64,000 nt of DNA from the NCBI GenBank assembly GCA_964019055.1, contig OZ025206.1, positions 346,001 through 410,000 on the forward strand, in the 5' to 3' direction. Below the pieces are notes generated by a model. It was not told where the DNA came from, did no database searches, and worked only from the letters and a program-made list of their open reading frames with translations. The stretch is from Anthopleura xanthogrammica (taxonomy: Eukaryota; Cnidaria; Anthozoa; Actiniaria; Actiniidae). Shown in pieces: positions 23,242-34,603 of the stretch (positions are counted from its first letter, which is position 1; each line of letters begins with the position of its first letter). Both the position numbers and the translations under genes were made by a program.

Positions 23242-24146
23242 CTAGTCGGCAAACCCGTGAAACTTCACTCTTCTACTTGAAAAAAATCATTTTTATTAGG
23301 TGTTGTATTTACACTGTATGAATGCTATCCTAACTTGAAAAGTCAGTTTGCTCGCCATTTCAACTTGATTTTAAGGGATTAATTTCATCTAGCCAGTTGG
23401 TTTCCATTTGGATTGAAATCTACAATCAGTTATTGTGAACCACAGACATTTTTTTTTGTTTTTTGTTTTTTTTAAGCCAGTGTTGACAAATGAATGCAAT
23501 TCCTTTTAGCCATATCTTGATAAAAAGGAGTAGCAGGATATTTACTTAAACATTAGTTTTTTATAAAAAAATAAATCTAAATCAAACGATTTTACAGTAA
23601 CAAAGAAATCCTCCTTTGAAGTGAGCTGTGAAGCGTGACGTGCCGAGTGTCACGATCCCGATGGCGGGGTGTGACGTCATTCAGTAAATTTACTTGAAAA
23701 GGGTAAAAGAAGATGGCGGCTACCTGTGGCTTATCCGGCCGAGCGTCAGTTTTAAAGAGAAACTTTGATTTCTGGTTTTGCAAAGAGCGAACCTCTCAGC
23801 CAAAGATACCCAAAAGGCACCACACTAACACTTGCTCTTGTGATTTACGGGCTTTAGTTGGCTGGAGAGTAAACACCCTGAGACAATTTTGTGGCACAGA
23901 CGGGGGACTGGTTAAATTATTATAATATAGATATTGATGACAATCATGCAATTTTCTTGATGTCTGTATGCTTTACGCACTTATTTTTTGAAGTTACGTG
24001 GTTTGATCGTTGGTGAAATCGAGTAACCATGGTGCAAGGGTTTTCCTATGCTAAATTTTATATCATATGTTATCAAGAGAGCATAAACAAGAGAGGAAAA
24101 TTTCTTAATATCGCGCGCGCCGTGTGAATTCCCGGTTGGGCTATTT
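23239..24146. other. Intergenic, nothing recognised
   Basis: Contains a CRE octamer near 23671 and two overlapping antisense frames at 23592-23925 with no recognisable content. Confidence 0.45.
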
Positions 24147-24328
24147 TGAGATCACTAAAACATTCTATACCTATGCTAAGTAAGATGAACCAAGATGAAA
24201 TTAAGGAATAAGGAATATAAGGAATAAGACCGGGAAAAAAGGGGGGAAATGTAATTAATCTCAACTTAGCTTAGGCCAGTAGCCCGCAAAGTTGTATCAA
24301 AAAATTTCAAAGAATCTAATAAAATGTC

Positions 24329-24330
<2 letters not shown>
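24147..24330 (+). mobile_element. Retroelement 3' end, copy 2, with (AAT)n tail
   Basis: Near-identical second copy of 22969-23150, with about ten substitutions and small indels (mostly in a G/A-run). An (AAT)n tail follows at 24328-24374. Confidence 0.7.

Positions 24331-24374
<44 letters not shown>
24328..24374. repeat. (AAT)n microsatellite (retroelement tail)
   Basis: About 15 AAT units. Confidence 0.9.
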
Positions 24375-24377
24375 GAA

Positions 24378-24619
24378 TTTTTAAACCTAAAAGGTGAAAA
24401 TATATATATATAAATAAATATAATTTATTAATATCTGATCTGATACTTCAAAACCTTATGTGTTTGACGTGTCTTGTATCAAAGCAAGGCATAGAAGGTT
24501 TTTTTGTTAACTTTCAATGTATACACGATCATACTTTATGACTTTTTCCATTTTTGCATCTCATTAGATCCTTGTTTATATGTATAAATGTATACTACAA
24601 CGTTTCTGTAATCGAGCGT
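24378..24619 (-). mobile_element. Half of a MITE of the 9508-9945 family, inverted
   Basis: Reverse-complement match to the left half of the 9508-9945 element: the end ATACTACAACGTTTCTG(T)AATCGAG at 24590-24616, the TTGCATCTCATTAG block, and the internal GATACTTCAAAACCTTATG. It stops at about 24378, where the matching element reads ATTTTCACTTTTTAGG. The right half is missing. Confidence 0.75.
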
Positions 24620-24773
24620 ATATATATATTTATATATATATACAGCCATATGCAAAAACTTTGACCCTTTGGTACATAAGAAATTATGGGATATCATCCC
24701 TGATATTTTTTTTCTGAACAGGGTTAATTAAATAAGTCGCAAAAATTATCTCAGAAACACTTCCATCTCTTTC

Positions 24774-25010
24774 AGGGGCGGATCCAGGATTTTTAAACGG
24801 GGGGGGGGGGGAGGAGGGGGGATTGTTACAGGGTTCCTTGCGCCATTACCACAGGAAGTCCATAGAAGGCGAGAAAATGGTGGACAAATCGCGTCTCAGA
24901 TTGACGGAAATTTAATTTGAGAGCTTCACTGAAGTCAACCGAGCGAAAGTTTTTTTTGGGTGCAAACGGGGAAGACTAGTCACCCCCTCACCACCCCTGG
25001 ATCCGCCCCT
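24774..25010. mobile_element. hAT-like MITE, 237 bp, TIR CAGGGGCGGATCCAGG
   Basis: Left end CAGGGGCGGATCCAGG, right end CCTGGATCCGCCCCT, with no coding frame. Flanks are ATCTCTTT (left) and ATCTTTAC (right), a plausible degenerate 8-bp target-site duplication as expected for hAT elements. Two relatives lie at 53664-53813 and 56761-56935. Confidence 0.75.
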
Positions 25011-25059
25011 ATCTTTACACTATAAATAAGAGACGATTTATTCTAACCATAGTTGTTTA

Positions 25060-25430
25060 TTGCAACAAAACGTTGTGGTATGTACATCTATCCCTATATA
25101 CAAATACCCAATGAGATGCAAAACATTTGTTTTAAAATATGGCCGTGTATTAATGAATTGCTAACAAACATATCTTTACAATACTTTGACTTAAGACAGG
25201 TTCACATTAGGCCGTTCTGGTGAATCACATATTCATACATTATATTTCAGTTATATATTTCTTTTAACAGAGGTTTTAAGCATTATAAAAACTCTAATAT
25301 ATATTAATATCATTAATAATATTGTATCGCAATGTAATTATATTTGTTTCATATTCGTTATGGATAAAACGTTTTGGAAAATGTGAGTTTGTGAGATATG
25401 CTTTAATAAGTACAGATTTATTATAATCAC
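25060..25430 (+). mobile_element. Degenerate MITE of the 9508-9945 family
   Basis: Direct-orientation relative: AACGTTGTGGTATGTAC, then ATACAAATACCCAATGAG and ATGCAAAA at the left. Further right are TTCATATTCGTTATGGATAA, AAACGTTTTGGAAAATG and TTTGTGAGATATGC, matching the interior of the 9508 copy in order. The right terminal repeat is lost. Confidence 0.65.
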
Positions 25431-25636
25431 TCAACAAGTTCATTATTATTATTATTAGTTTTCTCTGTTTCTCTGACCCTATTTTTTTCATTTAGTATAA
25501 TATATATCCACCATTTCAGCTTTGTTATTTCCATCACTGACGATAACAGTTGAACTGTCCCAACATGTTTGACTATGTACAATGTTCAAACTCAAAAATG
25601 TCACTTACTACTTTGCTACTTTTTAAAACACAATAA
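25431..25636. other. Intergenic, nothing recognised
   Basis: Short AT-rich spacer containing an (ATT)5 run. Confidence 0.5.
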
Positions 25637-25801
<165 letters not shown>

Positions 25802-26219
25802 GAATAAGCCATGCTTTGTATAGTCAATCAATGTAGTAACAAGAAACTTCTTCAAGCACAATATGGTGTGGTATATTTGGTATATATCTTTAGACGTTTC
25901 TTAAAAATGAGAAGAATGACAATGAGAAGAATGAGAAGAATAAGAAGAATGAGAAGAATGAGGAGAATGAGAATATGATTTACTGATTGTCTATTTTTTG
26001 AACTTTATCTGAAATTTCAAATGTGCATTTAATTGATTTAAAATCGATTCATTCACACCTTGAGCAACATATGAAAATGTAAAATACAACAGACAGCAGC
26101 CACCTTGTATTACAAAATGTTCTTCACGTCTTCTTCACGAGGAAACTAAAAATGAACATTCAGGGGAAATACGATATGACCATTTATTACCAGATGGCTT
26201 TCAAGTGATTCAAGAGTGA
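25802..26219. other. Intergenic, nothing recognised
   Basis: Contains a GAGAAGAAT-type purine repeat at 25905-25975 and no gene. Confidence 0.5.
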
Positions 26220-26390
26220 AGGTGTAGCTTACTCTACCCTTCTTATATATCATACATGGTTCGATTCCTGGAGTCGGAATCAAATATCAGCAAAATCATT
26301 GTTTCTCCTGTGATTCGAGGGTTTTTTCTACAGATTCTCCAGTTTTACTTTCATTTTCCGCGAGATCTAACATTTTAAATTAAAATTTGA
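26220..26390 (+). mobile_element. tRNA-derived SINE remnant
   Basis: A B-box-like GGTTCGATTCC at 26260-26270 is followed by the conserved SINE body phrase TTTCTCCTGTG.TTCGAGGG, then TTTT.CTACAGATTCTCC. The same body occurs in the SINEs at 40083-40262 and 56527-56745. The A box is poorly preserved. Confidence 0.6.
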
Positions 26391-26401
26391 TCTGTGATTT
26401 T

Positions 26402-26665
26402 GATCAGCCCCAGAGGTTGTTTCAGGGTTGAATCTGTGAGTTAGTTGTGCCTCGACTTAGATCAGCTCAGAGGTTGTTTCAGGGTTGAATCTGTTAGTTA
26501 GCTGTGTCCTGACTTAGATCAGCTCAGAGGTTGTTTCAGGGTTCAATCTGTTAGTTAGCTGTGCATTGACTTAGATCAGCCCAGAGGTTGTTTCAGGGAT
26601 CGATCTGTGAGATAGCCGTGCCCTTACTTAGATCAGCCCAGGGGTTGTTTCAGGGTTTCTTAACA
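26402..26665. repeat. 57-bp tandem repeat, about 4.6 copies
   Basis: AGGTTGTTTCAGGG recurs at 26414, 26471, 26528 and 26585, and as GGGTTGTTTCAGGG at about 26642. Units also share GATCAGC.CAG and CTGT(G/T)AGTTAG. Confidence 0.92.
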
Positions 26666-28691
26666 ATGATACATGGTTTTTATTTTCTATTTTATTGAGA
26701 TATTTGCTTCTAGTATGAACAATCTCTTCCACTCCTCTCCCCTCACCCCTCAGTCTGCAGCAATTTCGATAATTTGATACGATCGTAAATTGTATTTCCA
26801 TCCCACTCAGTCTCCAATTAAGAATAATGGCCGTATGCTAGTTTTAGAACAACCATTTTTGTCATCTTGCGTGGGGTCATTTTTCATTACTTTACAGATA
26901 CTAGAAAACAACATCCGAATATCACTCATCGCATGATGGTAACTTACGACTGCTAATATTATCGTTAACATCATTCCAACATCTATGTAGCGCAAATGGC
27001 ATTCTAAAAACGTTTTGCCCTTGACATAAAACACGAATTCAGTGCTGTTAAAAGTACTTTGATCAAGTGGGTTTGACATATTACCGATGGCTGTTGACAC
27101 GTGATACCAAATGACGTAATTATCACCTTGACCAATCATTGGCTATCATGGCTAATACAAGGTGCGGAGCACAAACAACTTTTAAAATATACAGACGGAA
27201 GGCTTCGGATTCACTTACATTTGGTACCAGCAAAGAACAGAATATACTCGACAACACACAAAGAAAAGTAATTTGCAGAGCTAATTAATCATTGGACATA
27301 AATTTACTGAAATAACATGATACAAAAAACCAAGTTTAGGATCCCTGTGGAAATAATAAACTTGATAAAACCGGCATAATCCGGCCCAATCCGGCCGTTA
27401 TGTTCAGAATTTTGCGCATATTTGAAAAATCATAAACAAAAATTTTCTTTCTTTACTTTCACATTGACCATAATAATTTCGGTTTGGGGAATGGGGGTAA
27501 AAGGTGTCTTAAAACTTAACGTTCCTTAATCAAATGTACATTATAGCTGCTTTTTACTATACATTTTATAAACCAGTGTTTATCCTGAAATATATGTAGT
27601 CGGTGGCTATTATTGCTTGTACAAGTTCTAGAATATACGATTTTTCGCATTTTTCTTTGTGTTTTTGCTGTTTTGTCCCCCTCCCACGACCATGATTCTC
27701 AGCGTTAGAACAAGAGATCACAGCTTGCTATCGTTCGTGTCTCATATCTTATATGTGAGCTATTTTCGATCGCTATCTTCCACGAAAATTGATGACACAT
27801 TAATCTGTAGGTATTCCACATGATATTTATAAGACCATTCTGTTATTCTGTAGATGTTTTCATTCAACTATGAGATATCTTTTCAGTTATCTCTAGTTTT
27901 AATTACATACGGCTTTGTTGACAGGGATTTATATTATGTTATTATGACTTCGTCTTTAGGGAGGTAGAAATTTTCTAAAATTGCCTAAAAATACAACCAC
28001 ACCGTCAGGAAACCACCACAAAGCATGCAATAAAACATTGATATACAGTCAAGAAAGCAATAAATGATGAAAATTATTTTATTTAAAAAAAAAATTAAAT
28101 ATCTGCCATACATTCTCTATATATAGCTATAGAGTCAGGAGCATAGCTTGGGCTACCTGTGATTATAGCTGAGAATTGCCATTCTCTTTCTAAACAAAAA
28201 ACCACAAGGAATGTAATCAAACAGTTGATTTTTTTAACTCATTTAACTGATTAGCAAGAAAGAAGCTAATAATTGCTAACGGTTATGTAAATATTTTACT
28301 TTATTATCGATAACTCTTTCTCATCAATGGAAGCCGAGCGTGTTGACATTTGTAAGGCATGAAAGGCCTTTTCCATTATAGCGTTAATAATTGTTGGCTC
28401 ACTAGTAGGGTCATAACATGACGACGTTTCATGGAGTTTAACAAATCTAGCCAAGACTCTCTGAGGTTAGAGGGGATTATTAGATAAATATTATTTTCAG
28501 TTGAGAGCAGTCTAGTCTATCGCTTTTAAATTTCGTTTAAGAACTTGCCCGTGCCTAAACATAGAAATTAGACCCCTCACTCCATATCCATACAATAACT
28601 AGGAGCACTGGCTTTTTGGTTAATACTAGACGAACTTGGGCGCGCTGAATGATGAACAAGACTCTGATCTCGACGGAAGTCGACTGATTAG
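26666..28691. other. Intergenic, no gene recognised
   Basis: The 110-codon minus-strand frame at 26807-27139 has one hydrophobic stretch but no recognisable family and no splice context. A short G/C tract with repeated ATCCGGCC words lies at 27370-27400. Confidence 0.4.
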
Positions 28692-30174
28692 TAAGGTCTG
28701 CTTAATACCGACAAAAATAGCAAAGATCGTGCACTTTTGAGCACAAGCACCAAATTTGCCACAAATCTTCCTTGGGGCATGTTAAACAAAGTTAGGGCTG
28801 GGTGCCAAAAATGGCGTTCGTTCAATTATATGGTTAAATTTTATTAAAATTTATAAGAAAACGAAACACTTTCCTTCAATTTTTAACTGCAACATGGAAG
28901 AGTTGTTTAAAAATTCAGAATGACGTTTACAGTTTGTTGATATCTCTTTTTTTCCAGTCATAAAATGATGTATATACGGCTGTAGAAATAAAACTGAAAT
29001 GATCCGCTACATGACCATAAGGGATAATTATTACAGCTATTTCTTCAACAATTCTAATTAGAATGAGGTATTTTGTAGTTTTATTTAAAATAGCTGTATG
29101 GGCACAGTTTTCTTTCAATTGTAAATACTTAAGAGGCTGTCTCTGTAAAAGCCTCCCACTTAATTTCGTTTAAAAAAAATGTTTTTTCTCAAGGCTCTGG
29201 CCATTGAAAGACTTCATTGAGTTAATCTATGAATCGAATTTGGTTTGTTTCTTAAAGCTTTTATGGCTGCGCTAGAAGCTGTTAAAGATTTTGACGGCCT
29301 GGGGCCAGTCATAAGCCCTCGTAGACCGAAAATTATGCACTTTTTCACAGCGCTGTATTCAAATCATTCCGAAGATTTCAGAACTTTTTTTATACCGATC
29401 TGTAGGTACACTATTGTAGTTTCGCTAGATAAACAATTCGATCAGTTTAGCGGTTAACAGGAAAACTAGATGATTGTAAGCCCTAGACCCTTTTAGCGAG
29501 GACTGAAAATGACCAAAATTTACAAGCTTGATTTGAAAAAGTGGCACCAGTCTACAACCTCTATCCTATATAATCGAAAAGTTCTATCATTCATTGATAC
29601 AAATCAGCAATAACCTGTGTACGTTCCCGTTTTTTTAAGTTATGACCGTTTCTATTGTTATACCTTGAAGAAATTTTCGAGAAGAAGTGTCAAATCGGTA
29701 TCGCATCGTTCGAGTAAATTTTTTAATAAAATACCGCTTACCTGCTTTCCATGTCAGCCTCTTTTCCTCTCAAGCCATGCTAAAATACTGCCAGACTACA
29801 AAATGTCCAGTAGATCCCGCTCGGAAAGAAAATTTATCGTTCGTATAACATCCATACACTACCGCCAGAGGTGTTCCTGGTCAGTCGTCAAAGGCTCGAT
29901 ATCGTGGCGTTTCAGGAAGTCGAATTTTCCCTTCTGAGATTCGTCTAGCAATACATTTCCCAAAGAACCTTTCCAATAACACTTAAGGATACATTTTAAT
30001 GAATAAAGCTAAGAAGGAGGTATCAAAACTCAAGAAAACTACTCACAAACATCACACAAAAATCACAGCACTTCATGTTATTGCTGCTTCCGAAGGGGTC
30101 CGACAAATTGGGAAGGAATACCGCTGACATTAAAAATTATCGTGCTTTTATTATGCCAATAAAATAAATCAAAG

Positions 30175-30309
30175 GTCTCAATAGACATTTCCGATTTAGC
30201 GGCATATAAGCGGTATAGGCATATGCTGTATGCCGGCCACTCATTGGTGTTTGAAGAAACGCGGAATATACTCTGCCTATGCCGCTAAATCGGAAATGTC
30301 TATTGAGAC
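30175..30309. mobile_element. 135-bp MITE with perfect 31-bp TIRs, nested in copy A
   Basis: Starts GTCTCAATAGACATTTCCG and ends with its exact reverse complement; the arms extend through GATTTAGCGGCAT. There is no coding capacity. The perfect arms suggest a young insertion. Confidence 0.88.
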
Positions 30310-31145
30310 GACTATACCTGTGTCCTGTCTAGTGGGTTGTTAGACTTGCCCAGGCTTGTTCAAGAAATGAATGTTGTTTACTCGAGAAGGATTCATTTTA
30401 ATAAATGGTAAAATATTCGTTGGTATTTCAAGACAGATTCAGAACTTTATTTGTATCACTGGCCATTCTATTTGACCAAAATCCTTTATATCTATAGTTC
30501 AACGCTTAACTTGTTGGTTTTCGGCGATGTCAAACGACTATGAACACAAGAGTCAAATGGCATGTTCACAAGCAATCTAGGTGTATAAAGCTTAAAATTA
30601 AGCATGTTATATTTTTCATTGTTATTTATAGCATTATTTGAGGCCCTTTGGGCTCTTTTTAGAACATTGAATTGAACCAGACCATCTGATAATCGCCAAA
30701 ACAAAAATATACAATCTTGCTGGAGGAATCTTAACAGCGAAATAATTTGTTATGTTATTCCGGTTTCAAACCTTATTCGCTACTAACCCTCGATTGTTCA
30801 AGCAGAGAATACTGCCGATTATCTTTAAGTAACTGAGTCTAATGGTTAGTATCTGCATCGCAAACACTGCTCAAAATAAACTCCTAACTACGATGAGCCT
30901 TGAATCACAGCAGCTAACAGAGCGCGCAAAGCAGTCTGGAGGACTTTGAACAATAGACCATTGTTACACCGGTTTTTTATGCAAATATTTTATGAGTATC
31001 CGTGAGTCAAAAACTAATGCTTATTTGAATCAAGGGAAAATGTGGATGTTGCAATTTTGAGCTTTGCCGTTTATCAGAGTGTCGGAGTGAATTTTCGAAC
31101 TACGTAACGATCACGTCTAAAACTCCACACAAATCTAACACGGGT

Positions 31146-31208
31146 GAATACGAGTTGAACACGAGAGAAACACGAGTGCACACGAACGAACGTGTTCAAC
31201 TCGTATTC
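31146..31208. repeat. Hairpin with 18-bp perfect arms
   Basis: GAATACGAGTTGAACACG at 31146-31163 and its reverse complement at 31191-31208, with ACACGA/CACGAG words in the loop. It sits at the inner edge of the right arm of copy A. Confidence 0.85.
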
Positions 31209-31766
31209 AAATTCGATTCATAGATTAACTCAATAAAGTCTTTCAATGGCCAGAGTTTGAGAAAAAAATATTTTTCAAACGAATTTTTAGAGACATCCTC
31301 TTAATGCTTCGCTCATATGTCTGTATTAAAAAGTCCATTAATCATGTGAAGTTTTATCCCTTTTGTCGTATTTTTACTAAGGAATTCTTTATTATATGTT
31401 TTGTAAACTGACTCTGTCCAGCCAATGACGTCATCAGTTGCTAATTTGCATATTTGGAAAGCAAAAAGAGATATCAAAAAACTATAAACGCCATTCTGAC
31501 TTTTTTAAAAAGCACTTCCATGTGAACACTAAAACTTGAAGGAATTCTTTTTGTTTCATATAAATTTTGATGAAGTTTATCCATCTAGTAGAGAGTGTGT
31601 CGTGCCTCCCCACGACCACCATTTTTTGGCACCCACCCCTTAATGTGTTTAGTATGTCCCAACGAACATTTGTGCCAAGTTTGCAGCTTGTACTCAAAAG
31701 TGCACGATCTTTTCGGTAACAGACCTGACTCGATGTTGATGATGAAACCCTTTCCTGCATCACCAA

Positions 31767-31772
31767 TTTATT
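31767..31772 (-). terminator. Candidate poly(A) signal for receptor 2
   Basis: AATAAA on the minus strand, 182 nt past the stop codon and only 32 bp before the edge of mobile element copy A. Confidence 0.45.
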
Positions 31773-31953
31773 TCCTTAGCTTTGTGTTGCAGCATTTTAG
31801 CTTCTTCTCAGTCACCATGGAGATCGAAAGTGCCATTTTATCGAATCAGGAATTTCAAAAAAAGTTTCTCTTACTATTCTATTTTGTTGGCAGTGATCAA
31901 CATTCAATCTTTTTCCATAATGTAAGTTACATCAGTTATCTTGTTTTCAATCC

Positions 31954-33060
31954 TTATAGCTGGTTTAATTTCTCCATCTCAATTCTCGCAGATTCTCTCT
32001 TGACTGCTGTGAATCGTGTGGATGATAGTAAAGTAACACTATCATTTCTACGGCTTTTCTTGCTCTTTCCAAGATTTTTTAATCCTTGACGAAATTGCCT
32101 TAAGAAAATGAAGTAAACACAAGGATTTGCAGCCGAATTTACATAACCAAGAAATTGAACCACAAATATAACCGTTATTCCAATTGTTCCGTCGGCAATG
32201 CTTGGCGAAATGTTGCCCGTGACAAAGACAGCAGCGTAGCAATGGTAAGGACCCCATAGGAAGACAAAACAACAAACGATAACTATTGATACGTAGAATA
32301 TGTTATTATTTCTGTCTCTTCGCTTGCGAGCCTGTTTATCATTCAACATCCCTGCAATATTCTTGGAGTTTAGTTTGATCTTGTATGCCATAAGAGAGTA
32401 CATCATGATGATTGCAAACAACGGGATAACAAATATGGCGGCGGTAACAATTAAATAATAAACTACTGTTGCTAGTCTATTGTCTGCTGGATCTGGAGAC
32501 AACGACCATAAACACTGCAAGGAACCTTGATGATTGTACAGGCCAAAAGAATAGAGGTGTGGCGTGAAGAGAACAGCAGATATGATCCATGTGATGGATA
32601 TGAAAACACAACTCTTCTTCCGACTGAAAACTTGACTTCTCATTGGATGAGCGATAGATATATACCTGTTGACAGCAATGATGACCAGACTAAAAACCGA
32701 AACAGCTGGTGAAATATCGATGAAAAAATAACACAGCTTGCACAGGGCTTCACCAAGAGGACCGTCCACTAACCATCTTTGTCCATTAATCTCTTGGATA
32801 ATCCTCAATGGCAGGATGAGTAGAGGGATGAACAGGTCTGATACTGCCATGTTGACTATGAGGTGATTGAAGTTTGTCCTCAGTTTTCTGTTACCAAAGA
32901 CAACAGCAATAACAAGAACGTTACCGAGAAGAGAGCACAAAAGTAGAATTGAATATAATATAACGTGTGTATAGTTTGTCGTACTGCCTGCACTAGTCAG
33001 GCTTGATTCTGTGGCTTCTACCCTTGGCGTGTTGTTTGGCCAACTTGTGTTATTGTTCAT
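31954..33060 (-). CDS. Class A (rhodopsin-like) G protein-coupled receptor, neuropeptide-receptor-like, copy 2
   Basis: Encodes 368 aa from a true ATG at 33060. The extracellular N-terminus (about 33 aa) has N-glycosylation sequons near N3/N4, N9 and N29. Seven hydrophobic segments: TM1 about 34-56 (N47), TM2 66-89 (D75), TM3 104-130, TM4 151-173, TM5 200-225, TM6 254-278, TM7 294-318. The conserved disulfide pair is C107 and C183; ECL1 has W96. DRY is N131-R132-Y133. CWxP is LWGP (W269, P271). NPxxY is intact (N312-P-C-V-Y316). The third intracellular loop is short and basic (ARKRRDR), and the tail is Ser/Lys-rich. Ligand unknown; family membership is secure and the peptide type is inference. 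The gene is flanked by two copies of a long-inverted-repeat element. Its TM2-TM4 region includes a tract nearly identical to receptor 3. Confidence 0.96.
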   Translation of the reverse strand: MNNNTSWPNNTPRVEATESSLTSAGSTTNYTHVILYSILLLCSLLGNVLVIAVVFGNRKLRTNFNHLIVNMAVSDLFIPLLILPLRIIQEINGQRWLVDGPLGEALCKLCYFFIDISPAVSVFSLVIIAVNRYISIAHPMRSQVFSRKKSCVFISITWIISAVLFTPHLYSFGLYNHQGSLQCLWSLSPDPADNRLATVVYYLIVTAAIFVIPLFAIIMMYSLMAYKIKLNSKNIAGMLNDKQARKRRDRNNNIFYVSIVIVCCFVFLWGPYHCYAAVFVTGNISPSIADGTIGITVIFVVQFLGYVNSAANPCVYFIFLRQFRQGLKNLGKSKKSRRNDSVTLLSSTRFTAVKRESARIEMEKLNQL

Positions 33061-33075
33061 CTTAAGTAATGATCA

Positions 33076-33077
33076 CT
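33076..33077 (-). promoter_or_regulatory. Predicted 3' splice site (AG) just upstream of receptor 2
   Basis: On the minus strand TTGTTGTTGTTCTTATTTCAG ends at 33076, leaving 15 nt before the ATG. The tract is long and pyrimidine-rich, close to an ideal acceptor. Confidence 0.75.
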
Positions 33078-33354
33078 GAAATAAGAACAACAACAACATT
33101 GATTAATTCCTTTTGCACTACTAGATAGTATTAAAACTAACTGGGGTGTGCCTCAATGATCAATTCTTGGACCACTATTCTTCATAATTCATGTTATCGA
33201 CCTACAATCATAACATCTAACTTAATTCAAACTACTATTAAATACCACCTGCAAAGAACACTTACTACTTTTTATAATCATGTTTTCTTAGAAGTTTTAT
33301 CGGTCACTTCTGAGGATTATACACGAGATCAGTAAAGCCTTTGAGATGGTATAA
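33078..33354. other. Intron/intergenic, nothing recognised
   Basis: Spacer between the receptor 2 acceptor and an inverted-repeat element; probably part of the 5' intron. Confidence 0.4.
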
Positions 33355-33372
33355 TAATAAAACAAAAGACTA

Positions 33373-34311
33373 CATCGCCAGAAAACCGCGCCGCTACCCA
33401 TGTCACGCATGGTTAACCCGGCTCAGAAGAAAATACGGCCGGCGAAAAGTTATGAGAAATGTATGGGTTTAAAACAAAAAGTGTCTAAAATATAGCCTGT
33501 GTGTTGGCGGATCAAAAATGTCTGCATCACAATTTGTAATTCATTTATAGGACATTATAACCTGCAAGAAAAATATTACTTTAATCTAAATTTGAGGTTT
33601 CCTTTTTAAATTTCAAAATGACTCCTAGAGAAATCGCACTGAAAGCAGAGGTTTGTATGAGAACGGAAAAATAAACGAAAGTTAAATTAGTTTGTAATTC
33701 GCCGAAACAGAGAATAGACGACAAAAGAAACAAATGTCTGCATTCAGAAATATTGTTTAATTATTTGAGCACCAGCTCGAAACTAAGTCTCGGCTCTAGG
33801 ATAAAATCCGAGGTTTCCTTTCGATTGCTGAACAATAACAGCAGTTAAACAGCTTAAAAATACCTCCATGTTTCCCCGTTAAAGTTCGCAAAATACCCTG
33901 ACTTCGGGGCTTGATATCTTCGCAAAGAATATGCCAAATCTCGTAGTTGAAACGCCATTTTGAAGAGTAACTCTCGATCGGGGCACACAATAGCATATTT
34001 GGTCCGAATATCCAGTGGGACCCCCAGAAAATAGCGCCCAAAGGTATGTACCATCGCAGGAAGGTCCGTAAGCCCGCGAATGAATCAGAGATGTCAGCGG
34101 TCTTTACTAAACTTGCGGGAACTTTTGAAAAACGCGCGAGTTTCTACTAAAAAAGTTCTAAGATAAAGTCGAGATGGGCCTTAATCTTGATTCCCTTGTT
34201 TAAATATTTTCGATAGAGTAGGTTTTTTCTGTTTCCACTTAATAAACGCATGCGCAATGCGCCCATTGAATACCGCTGACCGCACTTGCATGTCGCGGTT
34301 TTCTGGCGATG
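33373..34311. mobile_element. About 0.94-kb segment bounded by an 18-bp perfect inverted repeat
   Basis: CATCGCCAGAAAACCGCG at 33373-33390 and its reverse complement at 34294-34311. Flanks outside the arms are also loosely complementary (AATAATAAAAC versus TATTATTAAAC), so the true ends may be about 20 bp further out. The interior has overlapping frames of 81 and 66 codons on the minus strand with no known match. It lies within the predicted 5' region of receptor 2. Confidence 0.5.
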
Positions 34312-34603
34312 ACGTGTCATCATTTTATATATTATTAAACAGAGACTTGAACAAAGATTCCTATTCTCAAGACAGTTTGATATTATTCCTGGGCTGGTGT
34401 TTTCTAGATTTTTCCATGTTCAGTTATGATTCTTTAGTTCATTTCTCTTCTTTTTGTATCTCATGCACTCTTTTTAATCGTATATATAACTTTAATTTGA
34501 CAAGTCGGATGATATAGCAGACTTAAACCAAATATATTTAGAGAGTCGACATTATTATTTAGAATTAGTTTCAAGTGACTGATCTCTTTTGCTGGTATTA
34601 GTC

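Larger units (their letters stand above)
28692..31735. mobile_element. 3.0-kb element with terminal inverted repeats of about 540 bp, copy A
   Basis: The left arm (28692-29245) starts AGGTCTG and includes AAAGATCGTGCACTTTTGAG. Its reverse complement occupies 31205-31735 and ends with TAACAGACCT. Shared blocks in order include ACATGGAAG.G.TTTTTAAA, GATATCTCTTTTT, and GGCCATTGAAAGACTT with ATTGAGTTAATCTATGAATC. The interior (29246-31204) has frames of 70 and 106 codons that match nothing recognised, and a nested MITE. The class is unknown: long arms are seen in foldback and some Mutator-like elements. The right end lies 219 bp from the receptor 2 stop codon. Confidence 0.82.

Noticed and set aside
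26807..27139. 110-codon minus-strand frame with one hydrophobic stretch
   Set aside because: No recognisable family motif, no flanking splice signals or homologous copy; length is compatible with chance in a low-complexity genome.
31595..32089. 164-codon plus-strand frame
   Set aside because: Lies partly antisense to the receptor 2 coding region and partly over the arm of a mobile element; composition is random.
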